The translations under genes and the position numbers were made by a program. This document shows positions 15,886 through 26,505 of a stretch of 64,000 bases of DNA, piece by piece. Each line of letters starts with the position of its first letter. The stretch's first letter is position 1. Source of the DNA: Arcobacter sp. CECT 8985 (lineage in GTDB: Bacteria; Campylobacterota; Campylobacteria; Campylobacterales; Arcobacteraceae); contig NZ_PDKC01000004.1 of assembly GCF_004116495.1 (NCBI RefSeq), positions 53,882-117,881 of the forward strand. The letters run 5' to 3'. The notes beneath the pieces are model-generated. The model saw only the letters and a program-made list of their open reading frames with translations, had not been told where the DNA came from and ran no database searches.

Positions 15886-17466
15886 TTATATTTGTGGACC
15901 TGCTGTTGTAAAATCAAATTCACTTTCAAGCGTTAAATATTTTTTGAAATTTTCTATATACATACCAGCTAGTTTTGTAGCCATTTCATCGTATGCTTCT
16001 TTATCTTCCCATGTATTTCTAGGATTCAATACTTCAGTATCTACACCATCTAAAGTTTTAGGAATAGATAAATTAAAATAAGGTAATACTTCAAAATCTG
16101 AATTATTAATAGAACCATCTAAAATTGCATTAATACAAGCTCTTGTATTTTTGATACTCATTCTAGAACCAACACCGTAAGGACCACCAGTCCATCCAGT
16201 ATTAACTAAGAATACATTTACATTATGTTTATCAATTTTTTCGCCTAGAAGTTCAGCATAAACTGTAGGGTTTAATGGTAAGAATGCTTCACCAAAACAA
16301 GAAGAGAAAGTTGCAACAGGTTCAGTTATTCCTCTTTCTGTTCCTGCTACTTTTGCAGTATAACCACTTAAGAAATAGTACATTGCTTGATCTCTAGTAA
16401 GTTTTGCAACCGGTGGTAAAACACCAAATGCATCAGCACATAAGAATATGATATTTGATGGATGCCCACCACTCATTGTTTTTGCATGATTTTCAATATG
16501 ATCAATAGGATATGATACTCTAGTATTCTCAGTTTTACTAGAATCTTTATAATCAACTACTCCATTTTCATCAGCAATTACATTTTCTAATATTGCACCT
16601 TTTTTGATTGCATTATATATTTCTGGTTCAGAGTCTTTATCAAGATTAATAACTTTAGCATAACAACCACCTTCAAAGTTGAATATACCATTATCATCCC
16701 AACCATGTTCATCATCACCAATTAAAGCTCTATTTGGATCAGTTGATAGTGTAGTTTTACCAGTACCACTTAATCCAAAGAATAGGGCAGTATCTCCATC
16801 TTTACCAATATTTGCAGAACAATGCATCGATAATTTACCTTCTAGTGGAAGCCAATAATTCATCATTGAAAAAACACCTTTTTTCATCTCACCAGCATAC
16901 CAAGTTCCACCAATTATGGCACAATTTTCTTCTACATTAAATACAACATAAACTTCTGAATGTAAACCATGACTTACATAAGATTTATCAATTGTTTTAC
17001 AAGAGTTATAAATAGTAAATTCAGGTTTAAAGTTATCTATTTCTTCTTGAGTTTGTGGAACAATAAACATATTTTGAATAAAATGTGCTTGCCACGCAAC
17101 CTCAGTGATAAATCTCACAGATTTTCTACTATCTAAACTAGCACCACAATAAACGTCAGTAACGTATAAATCTTTATTACTTAATTGTTTTTTTGAATTA
17201 TCTAATAGATCTTCGTAAACATCTTTTGTAACTGGTTGATTAATCTCACCCCAAGAAATATATTTATTTGAAGGATCTTGATTAACAAAAAATTTATCTT
17301 TTGGACTCCTACCAGTAAATATACCAGTATCAATCATTAGTGCACCAGTTGAAGAAACTTTGGCACCTTCATTATTTACTGCATGAGTAATTAATGTGTC
17401 AACATCTAGATTTCTGTACACTTTTCCTACGTTTTCAAGTCCAAGTGAATTTTTAATTTCAGGCAT
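15886..17466 (-). CDS. pckA: Phosphoenolpyruvate carboxykinase (ATP)
   Basis: 526 aa, ATP-type. It interconverts oxaloacetate plus ATP with phosphoenolpyruvate plus CO2. The kinase P-loop [12 protein letters not shown] (about residue 230), the PEPCK motif [18 protein letters not shown] and the N-terminal [12 protein letters not shown] arginine region are all intact. It lies 33 bp downstream of oadB on the same strand, so two oxaloacetate-consuming systems are adjacent, and it ends at a strong bidirectional terminator. Confidence 0.97.
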   Translation of the reverse strand: MPEIKNSLGLENVGKVYRNLDVDTLITHAVNNEGAKVSSTGALMIDTGIFTGRSPKDKFFVNQDPSNKYISWGEINQPVTKDVYEDLLDNSKKQLSNKDLYVTDVYCGASLDSRKSVRFITEVAWQAHFIQNMFIVPQTQEEIDNFKPEFTIYNSCKTIDKSYVSHGLHSEVYVVFNVEENCAIIGGTWYAGEMKKGVFSMMNYWLPLEGKLSMHCSANIGKDGDTALFFGLSGTGKTTLSTDPNRALIGDDEHGWDDNGIFNFEGGCYAKVINLDKDSEPEIYNAIKKGAILENVIADENGVVDYKDSSKTENTRVSYPIDHIENHAKTMSGGHPSNIIFLCADAFGVLPPVAKLTRDQAMYYFLSGYTAKVAGTERGITEPVATFSSCFGEAFLPLNPTVYAELLGEKIDKHNVNVFLVNTGWTGGPYGVGSRMSIKNTRACINAILDGSINNSDFEVLPYFNLSIPKTLDGVDTEVLNPRNTWEDKEAYDEMATKLAGMYIENFKKYLTLESEFDFTTAGPQI

Positions 17467-17499
17467 TTTTTATACTCTTTCCTACTATTATTTATTTTA

Positions 17500-18831
17500 T
17501 TATTTAAAAATTGATAAAAGTACACCAGCTGCAACCGCCGAACCGATTACACCAGCAACATTTGGTCCCATTGCATGCATTAATAAAATATTTGATGGAT
17601 CTTCTTTTTGTCCTACTTTACTAACTACTCTTGCTGCCATTGGTACAGCAGATACTCCAGCTGCTCCAATTAATGGGTTAATTTGATTATCTTTTGGACT
17701 AAACTTATTCATGATTTTAGCCATTATAAGCCCTGCTGCAGTTCCCACTGCAAAAGCTACTAATCCAATTACCATTATTCCCATAGTTTCCATAACTAAA
17801 AATTGTTCCGCTGCTAGTTTAGAACCAACACCTAGTCCTAAAAAAATTGTAACTATGTTAATTAATGAATTTTGCATTGTATCAGAAAGTCTCTCAACAA
17901 CTCCTGATTCTTTTGCAAAATTACCGAAACATAATGCACCAATTAAAGGAGAAGCATCTGGTAAAATCAGTAAAGTTAATACTAAAACAACTAAAGGGAA
18001 AACAATTTTTTCTAATTTAGAAACTTTTCTCATTGAAGTCATTTTAATTTTTCTTTCACTATCAGTTGTTAATGCTTTCATAATCGGAGGTTGAATTACT
18101 GGTACTAAAGCCATATAAGAATATGCAGCAACAGCAATTGCCCCAAGTAATTCAGGTGCTAAAGCAGAAGCAATAAATATTGATGTAGGACCATCAGCTC
18201 CACCGATAATTGAAATTGCAGCTGATTGTTGTAATGTAAAGTCAATTCCTGGAACAAATTGAGAAAGTACTACTGCTCCAACTAATGAACCAAAAATACC
18301 AAATTGTGCAGCACCACCAAGTAGAGCTGTTTTAGGATTTGCTAATAATGGACCAAAGTCAGTCATTGCTCCTACACCCATAAAAATCAATAACGGGAAA
18401 AATTCATTTGCAATACCCATATCATATATAATACCAAGCATCCCATGAGGACCTGCAATATTTGCAATAGGTATATTGGCTAAGATACCACCAAATCCTA
18501 TAGGTAAAAGAAGTAAAGGCTCAAAACCTTTTTTGATTGCTAAATAAAATAGTACAAAGCAGATAATTATCATAATAACTCTACCACCACTTTGTGCAAA
18601 AATACTCATTGTATGACCATGTGAATCTTTTACACCATCTTTTGGGTTTACTATTGCATTTAGACCTGTTGTTTTATAAAAAGATTGAATAAGATCTGTT
18701 AAAGTTCTTGCTTCATAACTTTTTTGTTCAACTTTATTTGTAACTTCATTAGTGCTAGTATTTGCAGATGCATTAACACTGCAAATACTCATAAGAAGAA
18801 CAAATAGTGAAATAATTAAACTTTTCTTCAT
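17500..18831 (-). CDS. oadB: Sodium-translocating oxaloacetate decarboxylase, beta subunit
   Basis: 443 aa integral membrane protein. A signal-like first helix is followed by an unusual soluble Asn/Glu/Thr stretch (about residues 22-70) and then many membrane helices. The core signature [20 protein letters not shown], which carries the sodium-linked Asp, is present, as is the end [18 protein letters not shown]. It decarboxylates carboxybiotin and exports sodium. It follows oadA by 14 bp. Confidence 0.95.
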   Translation of the reverse strand: MKKSLIISLFVLLMSICSVNASANTSTNEVTNKVEQKSYEARTLTDLIQSFYKTTGLNAIVNPKDGVKDSHGHTMSIFAQSGGRVIMIIICFVLFYLAIKKGFEPLLLLPIGFGGILANIPIANIAGPHGMLGIIYDMGIANEFFPLLIFMGVGAMTDFGPLLANPKTALLGGAAQFGIFGSLVGAVVLSQFVPGIDFTLQQSAAISIIGGADGPTSIFIASALAPELLGAIAVAAYSYMALVPVIQPPIMKALTTDSERKIKMTSMRKVSKLEKIVFPLVVLVLTLLILPDASPLIGALCFGNFAKESGVVERLSDTMQNSLINIVTIFLGLGVGSKLAAEQFLVMETMGIMVIGLVAFAVGTAAGLIMAKIMNKFSPKDNQINPLIGAAGVSAVPMAARVVSKVGQKEDPSNILLMHAMGPNVAGVIGSAVAAGVLLSIFK

Positions 18832-18845
18832 TATTACTCCATTTT

Positions 18846-20681
18846 TTAGCTAATAATAGCTAAAGATTGTCCTTCGTCAACTGCTTGATTTTGAGAAACC
18901 AATACTTTTGAAACTGTTCCTGCCATTGGTGCATTAATATCAATTTCCATTTTCATAGCTTCTAAGATCATAATTTTTTGATCTTTTTCAACTTTATCAC
19001 CTTCTTTTACTAATACTTTCCAAACAACACCATTTACTGCTGCAGGAACTTCTTCACCAGAAGCAGAATTAGTAGCTGAAGTAGTTGGTGCAACAGTTTC
19101 AGCTTTATTTTCAGTTGAAGATACAGGTGTAATTTGAATATCAGCATCACCTTCTGCTACAGTTACATTGAATTTTTGTCCATCAACTACTACAGTATAA
19201 TTACCAGTTGCATTATTCATATTTTTATTTTCTCCCTTTTCACATACTTTGTCATTTTCACAAACGTCTTTTTTTGTAGATTTTCTAATATTTAAAGGAC
19301 CATCGCCTTTTAAGAAAGTAATACCTTTTTCATCACAAGCTGCAGCAATAAAGATATTTTCTTCTGAAGTTTCTAAACCTTCTTCTTTCAATCTATTTTC
19401 CCAGAATGCCATAGTCTTTCGCTCATCTCTATCAGCAATATCTAAAGGATTTTCTGAAGTTGGTTCTAATTTTAATTTTTCTGAAGCTAATTTAACTACT
19501 TCTGGATCTGGTTCAGTGGGAGTCTTTCCAAAATAACCTAATACCATTTTACCATATCCTGGAGCAATTTGTTTCCATGGACCAAACATTACATTAGCAT
19601 ATGCTTGTTGCCAATAAAATTGTGAAACAGGAGTTACAGAAGTACCATAACCACCTTTTTCAACTACTTCTCTCATAGCTTTTATAACTTCTGGAAATTT
19701 GTCCAATGTCCCATTATCTCTCATCATTTGAGTATTTGCAGTTAATGCTCCACCTGGCATTGGTGAAAAAGGAATTAAAGGAGAAACTTGTGTTGCTTCA
19801 GGTGGAATAAAATATTCACTTAAGCAATCATTTAAAACTTCTTGATATTTTAATATTTTTTCTAAATCAAGACCACCTAAGTCATAATTTTTCCCTTTTA
19901 CTGCATGAAGCATTGTAAGGATATCTGGTTGAGAAGTACCACCACTAACAGGGCTTGAAGCTAAATCAAGACCATCTGCTCCGGCTTCTAAAGCTGCTAA
20001 ATAACATGCAATTGATACACCTGCAGTTTCATGAGTATGAAGTCTTATGTGAGTATCATCACCTACTAGTTTTCTTGCCATTTTGATTGTTTCATATATT
20101 TTTTGAGGGGAACTAGTTCCTGATGCGTCTTTAAAACAAATTGAATCATATGCAATACCGCTATCAAGAATATTTCTTAAAGTTTTTTCATAAAAAGGCA
20201 CATCATGCGCTCCAACACAACCTGGAGGTAAATCCATTAATGTTACAACAACTTCATGATTTAATCCATATTTTTTAATACATTCTGCAGAATATTCAAG
20301 GTTTTGAACATCATTTAAAGCATCAAAATTTCTAATTGTAGAAACACTATGTTTTGCAAACATTTTTGCATGCATATCAACAAGTTCTCTTGAACCTGTA
20401 TCTAACATCACAGTGTTTATTCCTCTTGCAAGTGTTTGTAGATTTGCATCTGGGCCAACGATCTCCCTGAACTTGTCCATCATTTCAAATGCATTTTCTC
20501 TTAAATAAAAGAACAGAGATTGAAATCTTGCTCCTCCACCAAACTCAAAATGAGTTATACCAGCATCTTTCGCAGCTTCAACAGCTGGAAAGAAATCTTC
20601 CATTAGAACTCTACCACCAAAGACAGATTGAAATCCATCTCTAAAAGTAGTATCCATGACATCAATGTATTTCTTCGCCAT
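18846..20681 (-). CDS. oadA: Oxaloacetate decarboxylase alpha subunit (carboxyltransferase plus biotin carrier)
   Basis: 611 aa. The N-terminal carboxyltransferase TIM barrel (about 1-300) starts [17 protein letters not shown] and contains the metal ligands in [10 protein letters not shown]. The PYC/OADA helical domain follows (to about 460). A charged linker with several Cys ([17 protein letters not shown]) and an Ala/Pro/Thr linker lead to the biotin domain, where LEAMKME places the biotinylated lysine at 577. The linker's cysteine pair is not usual. It transfers CO2 from oxaloacetate to biotin for OadB. Confidence 0.95.
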   Translation of the reverse strand: MAKKYIDVMDTTFRDGFQSVFGGRVLMEDFFPAVEAAKDAGITHFEFGGGARFQSLFFYLRENAFEMMDKFREIVGPDANLQTLARGINTVMLDTGSRELVDMHAKMFAKHSVSTIRNFDALNDVQNLEYSAECIKKYGLNHEVVVTLMDLPPGCVGAHDVPFYEKTLRNILDSGIAYDSICFKDASGTSSPQKIYETIKMARKLVGDDTHIRLHTHETAGVSIACYLAALEAGADGLDLASSPVSGGTSQPDILTMLHAVKGKNYDLGGLDLEKILKYQEVLNDCLSEYFIPPEATQVSPLIPFSPMPGGALTANTQMMRDNGTLDKFPEVIKAMREVVEKGGYGTSVTPVSQFYWQQAYANVMFGPWKQIAPGYGKMVLGYFGKTPTEPDPEVVKLASEKLKLEPTSENPLDIADRDERKTMAFWENRLKEEGLETSEENIFIAAACDEKGITFLKGDGPLNIRKSTKKDVCENDKVCEKGENKNMNNATGNYTVVVDGQKFNVTVAEGDADIQITPVSSTENKAETVAPTTSATNSASGEEVPAAVNGVVWKVLVKEGDKVEKDQKIMILEAMKMEIDINAPMAGTVSKVLVSQNQAVDEGQSLAIIS

Positions 20682-20686
20682 ATAAA

Positions 20687-20935
20687 TTAACCTTTGAGAT
20701 TTTTGTGATGTTGAACTGCAGCTATAATAGCAGCTACTTTAGTAGAATCTGAAGTAGCAGTTGCTTGAGGTGCTTGCGGTTTACTAAGGGGCTGTTTTTC
20801 CTTTGCAGGAAAATATTTACTTATAAAGGTCGCTTGACCCTTAAGCACAAAAATCATAATAATTAAAAATGAGAAAACAACTCCCATTCCTAATACCATA
20901 AATTTCAATGCTTCTATTATCATATTATGTTCCAT
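20687..20935 (-). CDS. oadG: Oxaloacetate decarboxylase gamma subunit
   Basis: 82 aa from the ATG at 20935, which has GGAGAG just before it; an in-frame TTG 39 bases further upstream lacks such a site. One membrane helix (about residues 8-32; VLGMGVVFSFLIIMIFVL) with the OadG-type GMGVVF start, then a Pro/Ala/Gln linker and a C-terminal helix ending HHKNLKG. It anchors and stabilises the OadAB complex. It is the first gene of the oadG-oadA-oadB-pckA series. Confidence 0.88.
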   Translation of the reverse strand: MEHNMIIEALKFMVLGMGVVFSFLIIMIFVLKGQATFISKYFPAKEKQPLSKPQAPQATATSDSTKVAAIIAAVQHHKNLKG

Positions 20936-21266
20936 ATTACTCTCCGTGGTTACCACTGTAATTTGTAAGTACAATTTTATATTAAACTACCTTTATTAAA
21001 ATTTATAAATAGCCACATTTCATAGAAACTTTTAGATTTTCTTATACTTTTTATCTATTATAAAATTTTTTCTCCAAATTTATATATTATAATGTCAACT
21101 TTATTTATAAATTCTATTACAAAACTACTAATATTAAAAACTTTTTCTCCCATTTTATGTTCCTTTTGTATAAATATTTCAAAATTATAATATTTTTATT
21201 CAAATTTATTGAAAAATATTTCAAATTGTAATATAATTACTTTAAGTTACAATTTTAGGAGTTTTT
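20936..21266. promoter_or_regulatory. Divergent control region between oadG and the S24 repressor
   Basis: This 331-bp gene-free stretch has two parts. Near oadG a perfect 11-bp palindrome GTGGTTACCAC (20946-20956) sits just upstream of its ribosome-binding site, and a minus-strand TATAAT lies at 21062-21057. Near the repressor gene there are related copies of AAATATTTCAAAATTATAATAT (described separately). The rest is featureless AT-rich DNA. Confidence 0.5.
21172..21255. repeat. Operator-like repeats upstream of the S24 repressor gene
   Basis: AAATATTTCAAAATTATAAT begins at 21172 and a near copy, AAATATTTCAAATTGTAATA, at 21214; the starts are 42 bp apart, close to four helical turns. The second copy contains AAATTGTAA (21223-21231), which recurs inverted as TTACAATTT at 21247-21255, 15 bases on and just before the AGGAG of the gene. 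The set covers the expected promoter and would suit binding by a dimeric repressor. Confidence 0.55.
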
Positions 21267-21923
21267 ATGCTTTTTGTTAATGAAATTATTGAAAAATTGA
21301 AAGATGTAATTAGTGCAGATGGTAAATCTGGCAAGGTTTTTGATAAAGATGTTGCTACACAATTGGAGCTTTCACAAGCAAATTTTGCAACTATGAAGAA
21401 TAGGGGGAAGATTCCTTTTCAAAATATATTAGATTTTTGTGCAAAAAAGAAAATATCTATTAACTGGTTACTTTACAATCAAAATCCAAATTCATTACTA
21501 GATTCTACAGATAAATATTGGATAAAATACTACCCTGATATTAGGGTTAGTGCTGGTGGTGGTGCCTATGAAGATAGTGATAGTTCACATGAAATTGAAG
21601 TACCTGAGTATTTTATAACTATGCTAGGAGGAAAAGAGAATCTAAAAAATATTGATGCTATCAATGTAATTGGAGATTCTATGGAACCAACATTAAATTC
21701 TGGAAATATTATATTTTTAGATAAAACAAAAAAAGATATAAAAAGAGAGGGGATTTTTGCATTTACTACAGTACATGGACTTTTTGTAAAAAGAATTCAA
21801 CAAAGAGTAGATGGGAATCTTGATATAATATCTGATAATAAAGATTACCCTAAACAAACTCTTAGTAATAAAGAAATAAATTTATTAGGAAAAGTTGTAG
21901 GTTCTTTTGGAATGGTTTATTAA
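21267..21923 (+). CDS. CI/LexA-type transcriptional repressor with S24 autopeptidase domain
   Basis: 218 aa. The N-terminal half is a phage CI-like helix-turn-helix (about 20-72; VATQLELSQANFATMKNR, ending ISINWLL). The C-terminal half (about 90-218) is a peptidase S24 domain with the catalytic serine in GDSMEPTL (Ser138) and lysine in LFVKRIQ (Lys175). RVSAGGGA contains Ala96-Gly97, a plausible self-cleavage bond. No phage genes are nearby, so this is probably a chromosomal stress regulator. The operator-like repeats directly upstream suggest autoregulation. Confidence 0.88.
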   Translation: MLFVNEIIEKLKDVISADGKSGKVFDKDVATQLELSQANFATMKNRGKIPFQNILDFCAKKKISINWLLYNQNPNSLLDSTDKYWIKYYPDIRVSAGGGAYEDSDSSHEIEVPEYFITMLGGKENLKNIDAINVIGDSMEPTLNSGNIIFLDKTKKDIKREGIFAFTTVHGLFVKRIQQRVDGNLDIISDNKDYPKQTLSNKEINLLGKVVGSFGMVY

Positions 21924-22912
21924 AATAATAAAGTAGTTTGCATATCTTTAGAATCTAACAATTGAGTTAATTCATCATAATTATATCCAATTAAATATGC
22001 TGCATTAAAATTGTTAGATTTTAAAAAATCTTTTATTTCTTCTTCTTTTTTAATTATATTTTGTTTTGCATAAAAATTATTTAGTTCATTCTTACATAAA
22101 AATATTATCTTACCATGTCTAAAATTAAGTTTTAAATATGAAATTTCATTTTCTATAAGTTCTAAATTATTCTGTAAAATTAAAAATTTATTGCTTTTTC
22201 CAAATTCTACTTGATTTATAAATTTATCTACAAAAATTGGTTTTAATAATTCACAATTTTTTAACTTTGTAAAATCTAATTCATCATCCAAAAAATTATA
22301 TGCAGTTAAAAAATTTACTAAGTATATTTTAGGAACTCTAATTTTCTGAAAAAAAGTATCTTTATAGGTAAAAGAGCATTCAAAAATAGTATGTTGAATA
22401 ATATTTTCAATATCATCTTTATTTATAGTTTTTATATTCTTATTTTGAGGATATAATTTATCCATTAATTTTTTATTTTTAAAAACTAAATTGTCTTCAT
22501 TTTCAATATAATCTAGTATTTTCAGCGCTTCATCAATATTATCAATTAATTTTAAATCAACTCTAGTAATAGGTTTTAAATATTTTATATAATTAAATGT
22601 AACTTGATCACAAAAATGTGCGCTTAAATCATAATTTGATAAGTTAAATCGTAATAATTTAATCACCGCTTCATCTAAATCATCTACTTTTATCCAAGAT
22701 ATTTCAAAATCTGTAACTGTTATATAAGTATCAACTAAAATAGCAAATGCACCATTTTCTATTGCAAGAGAGATATCTTTAATATTTTTTGCAATAAAAA
22801 GGTCTCCCTCTTTAACTTTTTTTGCAGATTGTTTTATATTATAAATAAAAGAAACAGATGGAGAATTTAAAACTTCTCCATCTATAATATCAACAATAGA
22901 TGAAATTTTCAC
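21920..22912 (-). CDS. Hypothetical protein with Mur-ligase-like N-terminus
   Basis: 330 aa, soluble. Residues about 20-70 (SAKKVKEGDLFIAKN, then AIENGAFAILVD) match the N-terminal UDP-binding subdomain style of MurE/MurF ligases. The rest lacks the ATP loop GTNGKT that true Mur ligases need, so ligase activity is unlikely. It is convergent with the S24 gene (4-base overlap) and immediately downstream of metG (stop and start share a base). I do not know a function. Confidence 0.55.
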   Translation of the reverse strand: MKISSIVDIIDGEVLNSPSVSFIYNIKQSAKKVKEGDLFIAKNIKDISLAIENGAFAILVDTYITVTDFEISWIKVDDLDEAVIKLLRFNLSNYDLSAHFCDQVTFNYIKYLKPITRVDLKLIDNIDEALKILDYIENEDNLVFKNKKLMDKLYPQNKNIKTINKDDIENIIQHTIFECSFTYKDTFFQKIRVPKIYLVNFLTAYNFLDDELDFTKLKNCELLKPIFVDKFINQVEFGKSNKFLILQNNLELIENEISYLKLNFRHGKIIFLCKNELNNFYAKQNIIKKEEEIKDFLKSNNFNAAYLIGYNYDELTQLLDSKDMQTTLLF

Positions 22913-24855
22913 TAGCTAATCTTAGTTCCAGAGATTTTTGTTTTTTCAGGTCTTACAAGGCATAAACCATTCTCATCTTTGGCTGCTAAAAGCATACCTT
23001 CACTTAACATTCCCATTAGTTTTGCTGGTTTTAAGTTTGCTACTACACAAGCTTGAGTTCCAATTAAATCAATAGGAGAATAAAATTCTTTTATTCCTGC
23101 TAGTATTTGTCTATTTTTATCTTCTCCTAAATCAACTTGAAGTTTTAATAATTTTTTAGATTTTGGTACTTCTTCCGCTTCTACAATTGTTCCAACTTTT
23201 ATTGTAGTTTCAAAGAACTTATCAATTGTAATTAAATTATCAGGTTCTTCTTGTTTATCACTTTTTTTCTCACTCTCTGCTTTATCTTTTTTTGTTTCAG
23301 GAGCTTGTTCAATAAGTGGTTCTTCAACTCTTGGGAATAATTGATCAACTTTTGTAATTGTTACATCATTTAATAACTCTTTATTTACAATTAATTTATT
23401 ATAAAGTTCTGTATTAATATGTATTCCTAAAGAAGTTGCTATTTTTTCAATTTTTTCTGGCATAACAGGTTGTAAAAGAATTGAAACTTTTGCCATAATA
23501 TTAGTAATTAAAGCAACAAGTGCCATTGCTTCTTCAGTTTTCCCTTCTTTCATTTTAGACCAAGGTTCATAATCACCAATTGCTTTATTTGCAATAGTAA
23601 GCACTTTCCATAAATCTTCTAAGAATCTGTTGATTTGCATATTAAAAATGAAGTCTTCAACATTTTCTAAAATTTTATTAACTTCATCAAGTTCCTTTTT
23701 ATGAAACTTTTCTACATCTATAGAACTAACTTTAAAATCAAAATATTTTCCACTCATCCCAGAAATTCTATTTAATAAGTTTCCTAAATCATTTCCTAAA
23801 TCTGAATTGATTCTATCAATTAATGCTTTTTGTGAAAAATCTCCATCTTGACCAAAAGGAACTTCTCTTAACATAAAATATCTAAACGCATCTAAACCAT
23901 ATGCATCTGCAACTTGTTTTGGATCTACAACATTACCTTTAGATTTAGACATTTTTTCACCATCTCTTGTCCACCAACCATGAGCTGCAATATGTTTTGG
24001 AAGAGGCAATTCTAAACTCATTAAAAATGCAGGCCAATAAATTGCATGAAATCTTAAAATATCTTTACCAACTAAATGAATACTTGCTGGCCAGAATTCA
24101 AATTTTTCTTCATTACTTCCATATCCAAGTGCTGAAATATAGTTAATTAATGCATCTAACCAAACATACATTACGTGTTTTGGTTCATTTATTGATTCAG
24201 GAAGTTTTACACCCCATTCAAAAGATGTTCTTGAAATAGATAAATCTCTTAAACCACTTTTCACAAAGTTTACTATCTCATTTTTCTTTGATCTTGGTAA
24301 AATACAATCTTCATTCTCTTCATACCATTTTAATAATTTATCTTCATAAGCAGATAGTTTAAAGAAAAAACTCTCTTCTTTTACAATTGACGTTGGTCTT
24401 CCACAATCTGGACAGAACTGCTCATCAATTAGCTGTTTTTCAGTAAAAAAAGTTTCACATGATACACAATAAAAACCTTCATATTCACCTTTATAAATAT
24501 CACCTTTATTATACATTTTTTCGAATGCTTTTTGAGCACCTAATTTATGTTGTTCATCGGTAGTTCTAATAAATTTATCATATGAAATATCGAAATTATC
24601 CCATAATGCTCTAAATTTCCCAGAAACTTCATCTGCATACTCTTTTGGTGTTCTTCCTCTTGCTTCTGCACTTTGAGCAATTTTTTGTCCATGCTCATCT
24701 GTTCCTGTTAAAAAGTATGTATTATGTCCTGTAAGTCTTGAATATCTTGCAAGCATATCTGCGATAATAGTCGTATAAGCATGACCTATATGAGCTACGT
24801 CATTTACATAATAAATTGGTGTTGTGATATATACATTTTTACAAGTTTCTTCCAT
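22912..24855 (-). CDS. metG: Methionyl-tRNA synthetase
   Basis: 647 aa. The class I signatures are intact: HIGH in NDVAHIGHAYTT and KMSKS in DGEKMSKSKGNVVDP. A zinc knuckle lies at about 125-150 (CVSC and CPDC). After a Lys/Glu-rich linker, the C-terminal tRNA-binding EMAP-like domain (about 545-647) is present, giving the dimeric long form. It charges Met and fMet tRNAs; both CAT tRNAs are in this window. Confidence 0.97.
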   Translation of the reverse strand: MEETCKNVYITTPIYYVNDVAHIGHAYTTIIADMLARYSRLTGHNTYFLTGTDEHGQKIAQSAEARGRTPKEYADEVSGKFRALWDNFDISYDKFIRTTDEQHKLGAQKAFEKMYNKGDIYKGEYEGFYCVSCETFFTEKQLIDEQFCPDCGRPTSIVKEESFFFKLSAYEDKLLKWYEENEDCILPRSKKNEIVNFVKSGLRDLSISRTSFEWGVKLPESINEPKHVMYVWLDALINYISALGYGSNEEKFEFWPASIHLVGKDILRFHAIYWPAFLMSLELPLPKHIAAHGWWTRDGEKMSKSKGNVVDPKQVADAYGLDAFRYFMLREVPFGQDGDFSQKALIDRINSDLGNDLGNLLNRISGMSGKYFDFKVSSIDVEKFHKKELDEVNKILENVEDFIFNMQINRFLEDLWKVLTIANKAIGDYEPWSKMKEGKTEEAMALVALITNIMAKVSILLQPVMPEKIEKIATSLGIHINTELYNKLIVNKELLNDVTITKVDQLFPRVEEPLIEQAPETKKDKAESEKKSDKQEEPDNLITIDKFFETTIKVGTIVEAEEVPKSKKLLKLQVDLGEDKNRQILAGIKEFYSPIDLIGTQACVVANLKPAKLMGMLSEGMLLAAKDENGLCLVRPEKTKISGTKIS

Positions 24856-24869
24856 TTTTTACCTCTTAA

Positions 24870-25082
24870 TTAAAATTCAAATCCACCGCCAGAGCCTTTA
24901 TTCATTGACTCATAAACAGCTAAAATATATTTTTTTCTTAATTCACACTCAAAAAATAAAGAACAAGAAGAGCATGAATTTAGCTCTTTAGAAACTTGAC
25001 ATTGCTTTAACTCTTTTAAAGCTGCATCAAGTTTTAGTTCCCATTCGTCTATTACAATTTCGTTTGAATTATTTTCTTGCAT
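24870..25082 (-). CDS. Small conserved cysteine-motif protein
   Basis: 70 aa, starting inside the end of fbp (14-base overlap), so translated from the same message. It has a cysteine cluster [13 protein letters not shown], preceded by another Cys, in a helical context; this could bind a metal. Such short proteins sit between fbp and metG in related genomes as I recall, but no function is known to me. Confidence 0.6.
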   Translation of the reverse strand: MQENNSNEIVIDEWELKLDAALKELKQCQVSKELNSCSSCSLFFECELRKKYILAVYESMNKGSGGGFEF

Positions 25083-25917
25083 TTTCTCTATAAACTTTTT
25101 TTACTCTATTAATTTCTTCATTTGATCCAAAAAAACATGGACTAGTATCATGAATATGTGTAGTTTGCACATCTAATACTCTATCAAAACCATCTATTGC
25201 TTGACCATTAGCTTTTTCATAAATATATGCAAAAGGAAATACTTCAAATAACTGTCTTAATTTACCTTTTGGTCTATCTGTAGTTCCAGGATAAGAAAAA
25301 AGTCCTCCACCTTTTAATAAAATTTGGTGTAAATCAGGAACCATTCCTCCTGAATATCTTAATCTATAACCATCTTGGAAAATATCATCAATAAGTTTTT
25401 TATGATAAGAAGCCCAACAATTTTGAGTTGAACCAGGTGCATTTAGTTTACCTTTTTCATTTAACTTAATATCTTGCATAAATTTAAATTCATTATTTAT
25501 TAATCTATACATTTTTACATCACTTGTAGCAATTACTAATTCTACTCTAGGACCATAAACTACATATACTGAAGCAACAATATTTTTACCATTAAAATCA
25601 TTTTCATAAATTCCAAAAATCGAACCAACAGATAAATTTACATCTGCCAATGAAGAACCATCTAAAGGATCATAAGCTATTAAATATTTACCATCTTCAT
25701 GTAAAGGAACTATTGCTTCTTGTTCTTCACTTACAATAGCTTTGATTGTAGGTACATTTTTAAAAATATTTTCAATTATCTCATCACTTGCAATATCAAG
25801 TTTTAATTGAGTATCACCTGTAGAATTTGAATGTGTACTTTTACCTGTATCACCTGTTTCTATTAAATTTTTTATTTCAATTGCAGATTTTTTAATTGCA
25901 TCAAAAATTTCTGTCAT
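25069..25917 (-). CDS. fbp: Fructose-1,6-bisphosphatase, class I
   Basis: 282 aa, shorter than the 330-aa enterobacterial form. It removes the 1-phosphate of fructose 1,6-bisphosphate in gluconeogenesis. The metal site is intact: VSEEQE and the [13 protein letters not shown] signature, followed by [12 protein letters not shown] and the substrate region ending [17 protein letters not shown]. It starts two bases after the mobB stop. Together with pckA it gives the gluconeogenic pathway in this window. Confidence 0.95.
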   Translation of the reverse strand: MTEIFDAIKKSAIEIKNLIETGDTGKSTHSNSTGDTQLKLDIASDEIIENIFKNVPTIKAIVSEEQEAIVPLHEDGKYLIAYDPLDGSSLADVNLSVGSIFGIYENDFNGKNIVASVYVVYGPRVELVIATSDVKMYRLINNEFKFMQDIKLNEKGKLNAPGSTQNCWASYHKKLIDDIFQDGYRLRYSGGMVPDLHQILLKGGGLFSYPGTTDRPKGKLRQLFEVFPFAYIYEKANGQAIDGFDRVLDVQTTHIHDTSPCFFGSNEEINRVKKVYRENARK

Positions 25918-25919
25918 AA

Positions 25920-26444
25920 TTATACTCTCTTTGAATTTTTTTCAATCCAGTCAATAATTTCTTCTGGATTATTTAAATCAAGTTTATCGATATCTTTTGG
26001 GATATCATTACTATTTATAGAGTTATCAAAAGCTATTGCATTTGTAACATCAAAATATGATTCATCTAAAGAATTTCTAAAAATTGATATTCTTGGAAGA
26101 GGAAGGGTCTTTAAACCTTCAACTAACAAATAGTCAAATTCTCCAAAAAGATTAATCATTTCATCAATGGATGAATCATTTTGTTTAAATAAAGTTGTTC
26201 TACTAGGTGAAACAACTGCTACATCAGCACCTGTTAGTGTAAATTTATCACTATCTTTACCTGGAGTATCAAATCTAGCTTTATCTTTAGGGTCATGTTT
26301 TATAATACAAACTTTATTCCCTTTATCTTGCAAAATATTAGAAACTTTAACTATTAAAGTAGTTTTTCCACTATTTGAAGGACCAGAAAAAGCTACTACT
26401 CTTTTTTTAAAAATTTTTTTTATCATAGGCAGGATTTTATCCAA
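25920..26444 (-). CDS. mobB: Molybdopterin-guanine dinucleotide biosynthesis protein B
   Basis: 174 aa. The P-loop [13 protein letters not shown] is near the N-terminus, followed by [17 protein letters not shown] and [14 protein letters not shown], the MobB layout. It is a GTPase that helps attach GMP to molybdopterin for molybdoenzymes. The start is unclear: a TTG at 26444 or an ATG 18 bases later are both possible, and neither has a good ribosome site. Confidence 0.88.
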   Translation of the reverse strand: MDKILPMIKKIFKKRVVAFSGPSNSGKTTLIVKVSNILQDKGNKVCIIKHDPKDKARFDTPGKDSDKFTLTGADVAVVSPSRTTLFKQNDSSIDEMINLFGEFDYLLVEGLKTLPLPRISIFRNSLDESYFDVTNAIAFDNSINSNDIPKDIDKLDLNNPEEIIDWIEKNSKRV

Positions 26445-26505
26445 ATGATGGTTAAAGTATCTTTAGTGTAAAATATAAGTAAATTAATTTGGAGATAAAA
26501 GAATA

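Noticed and set aside
17711..18094. Plus-strand frame of 127 codons inside oadB
   Set aside because: Shadow of a hydrophobic membrane-protein gene; Ile/Thr/Pro-rich product without a start signal.
21267..21923. S24 repressor as a prophage marker
   Set aside because: No integrase, structural or lysis genes and no attachment-site repeats are near; both neighbours are metabolic or housekeeping.
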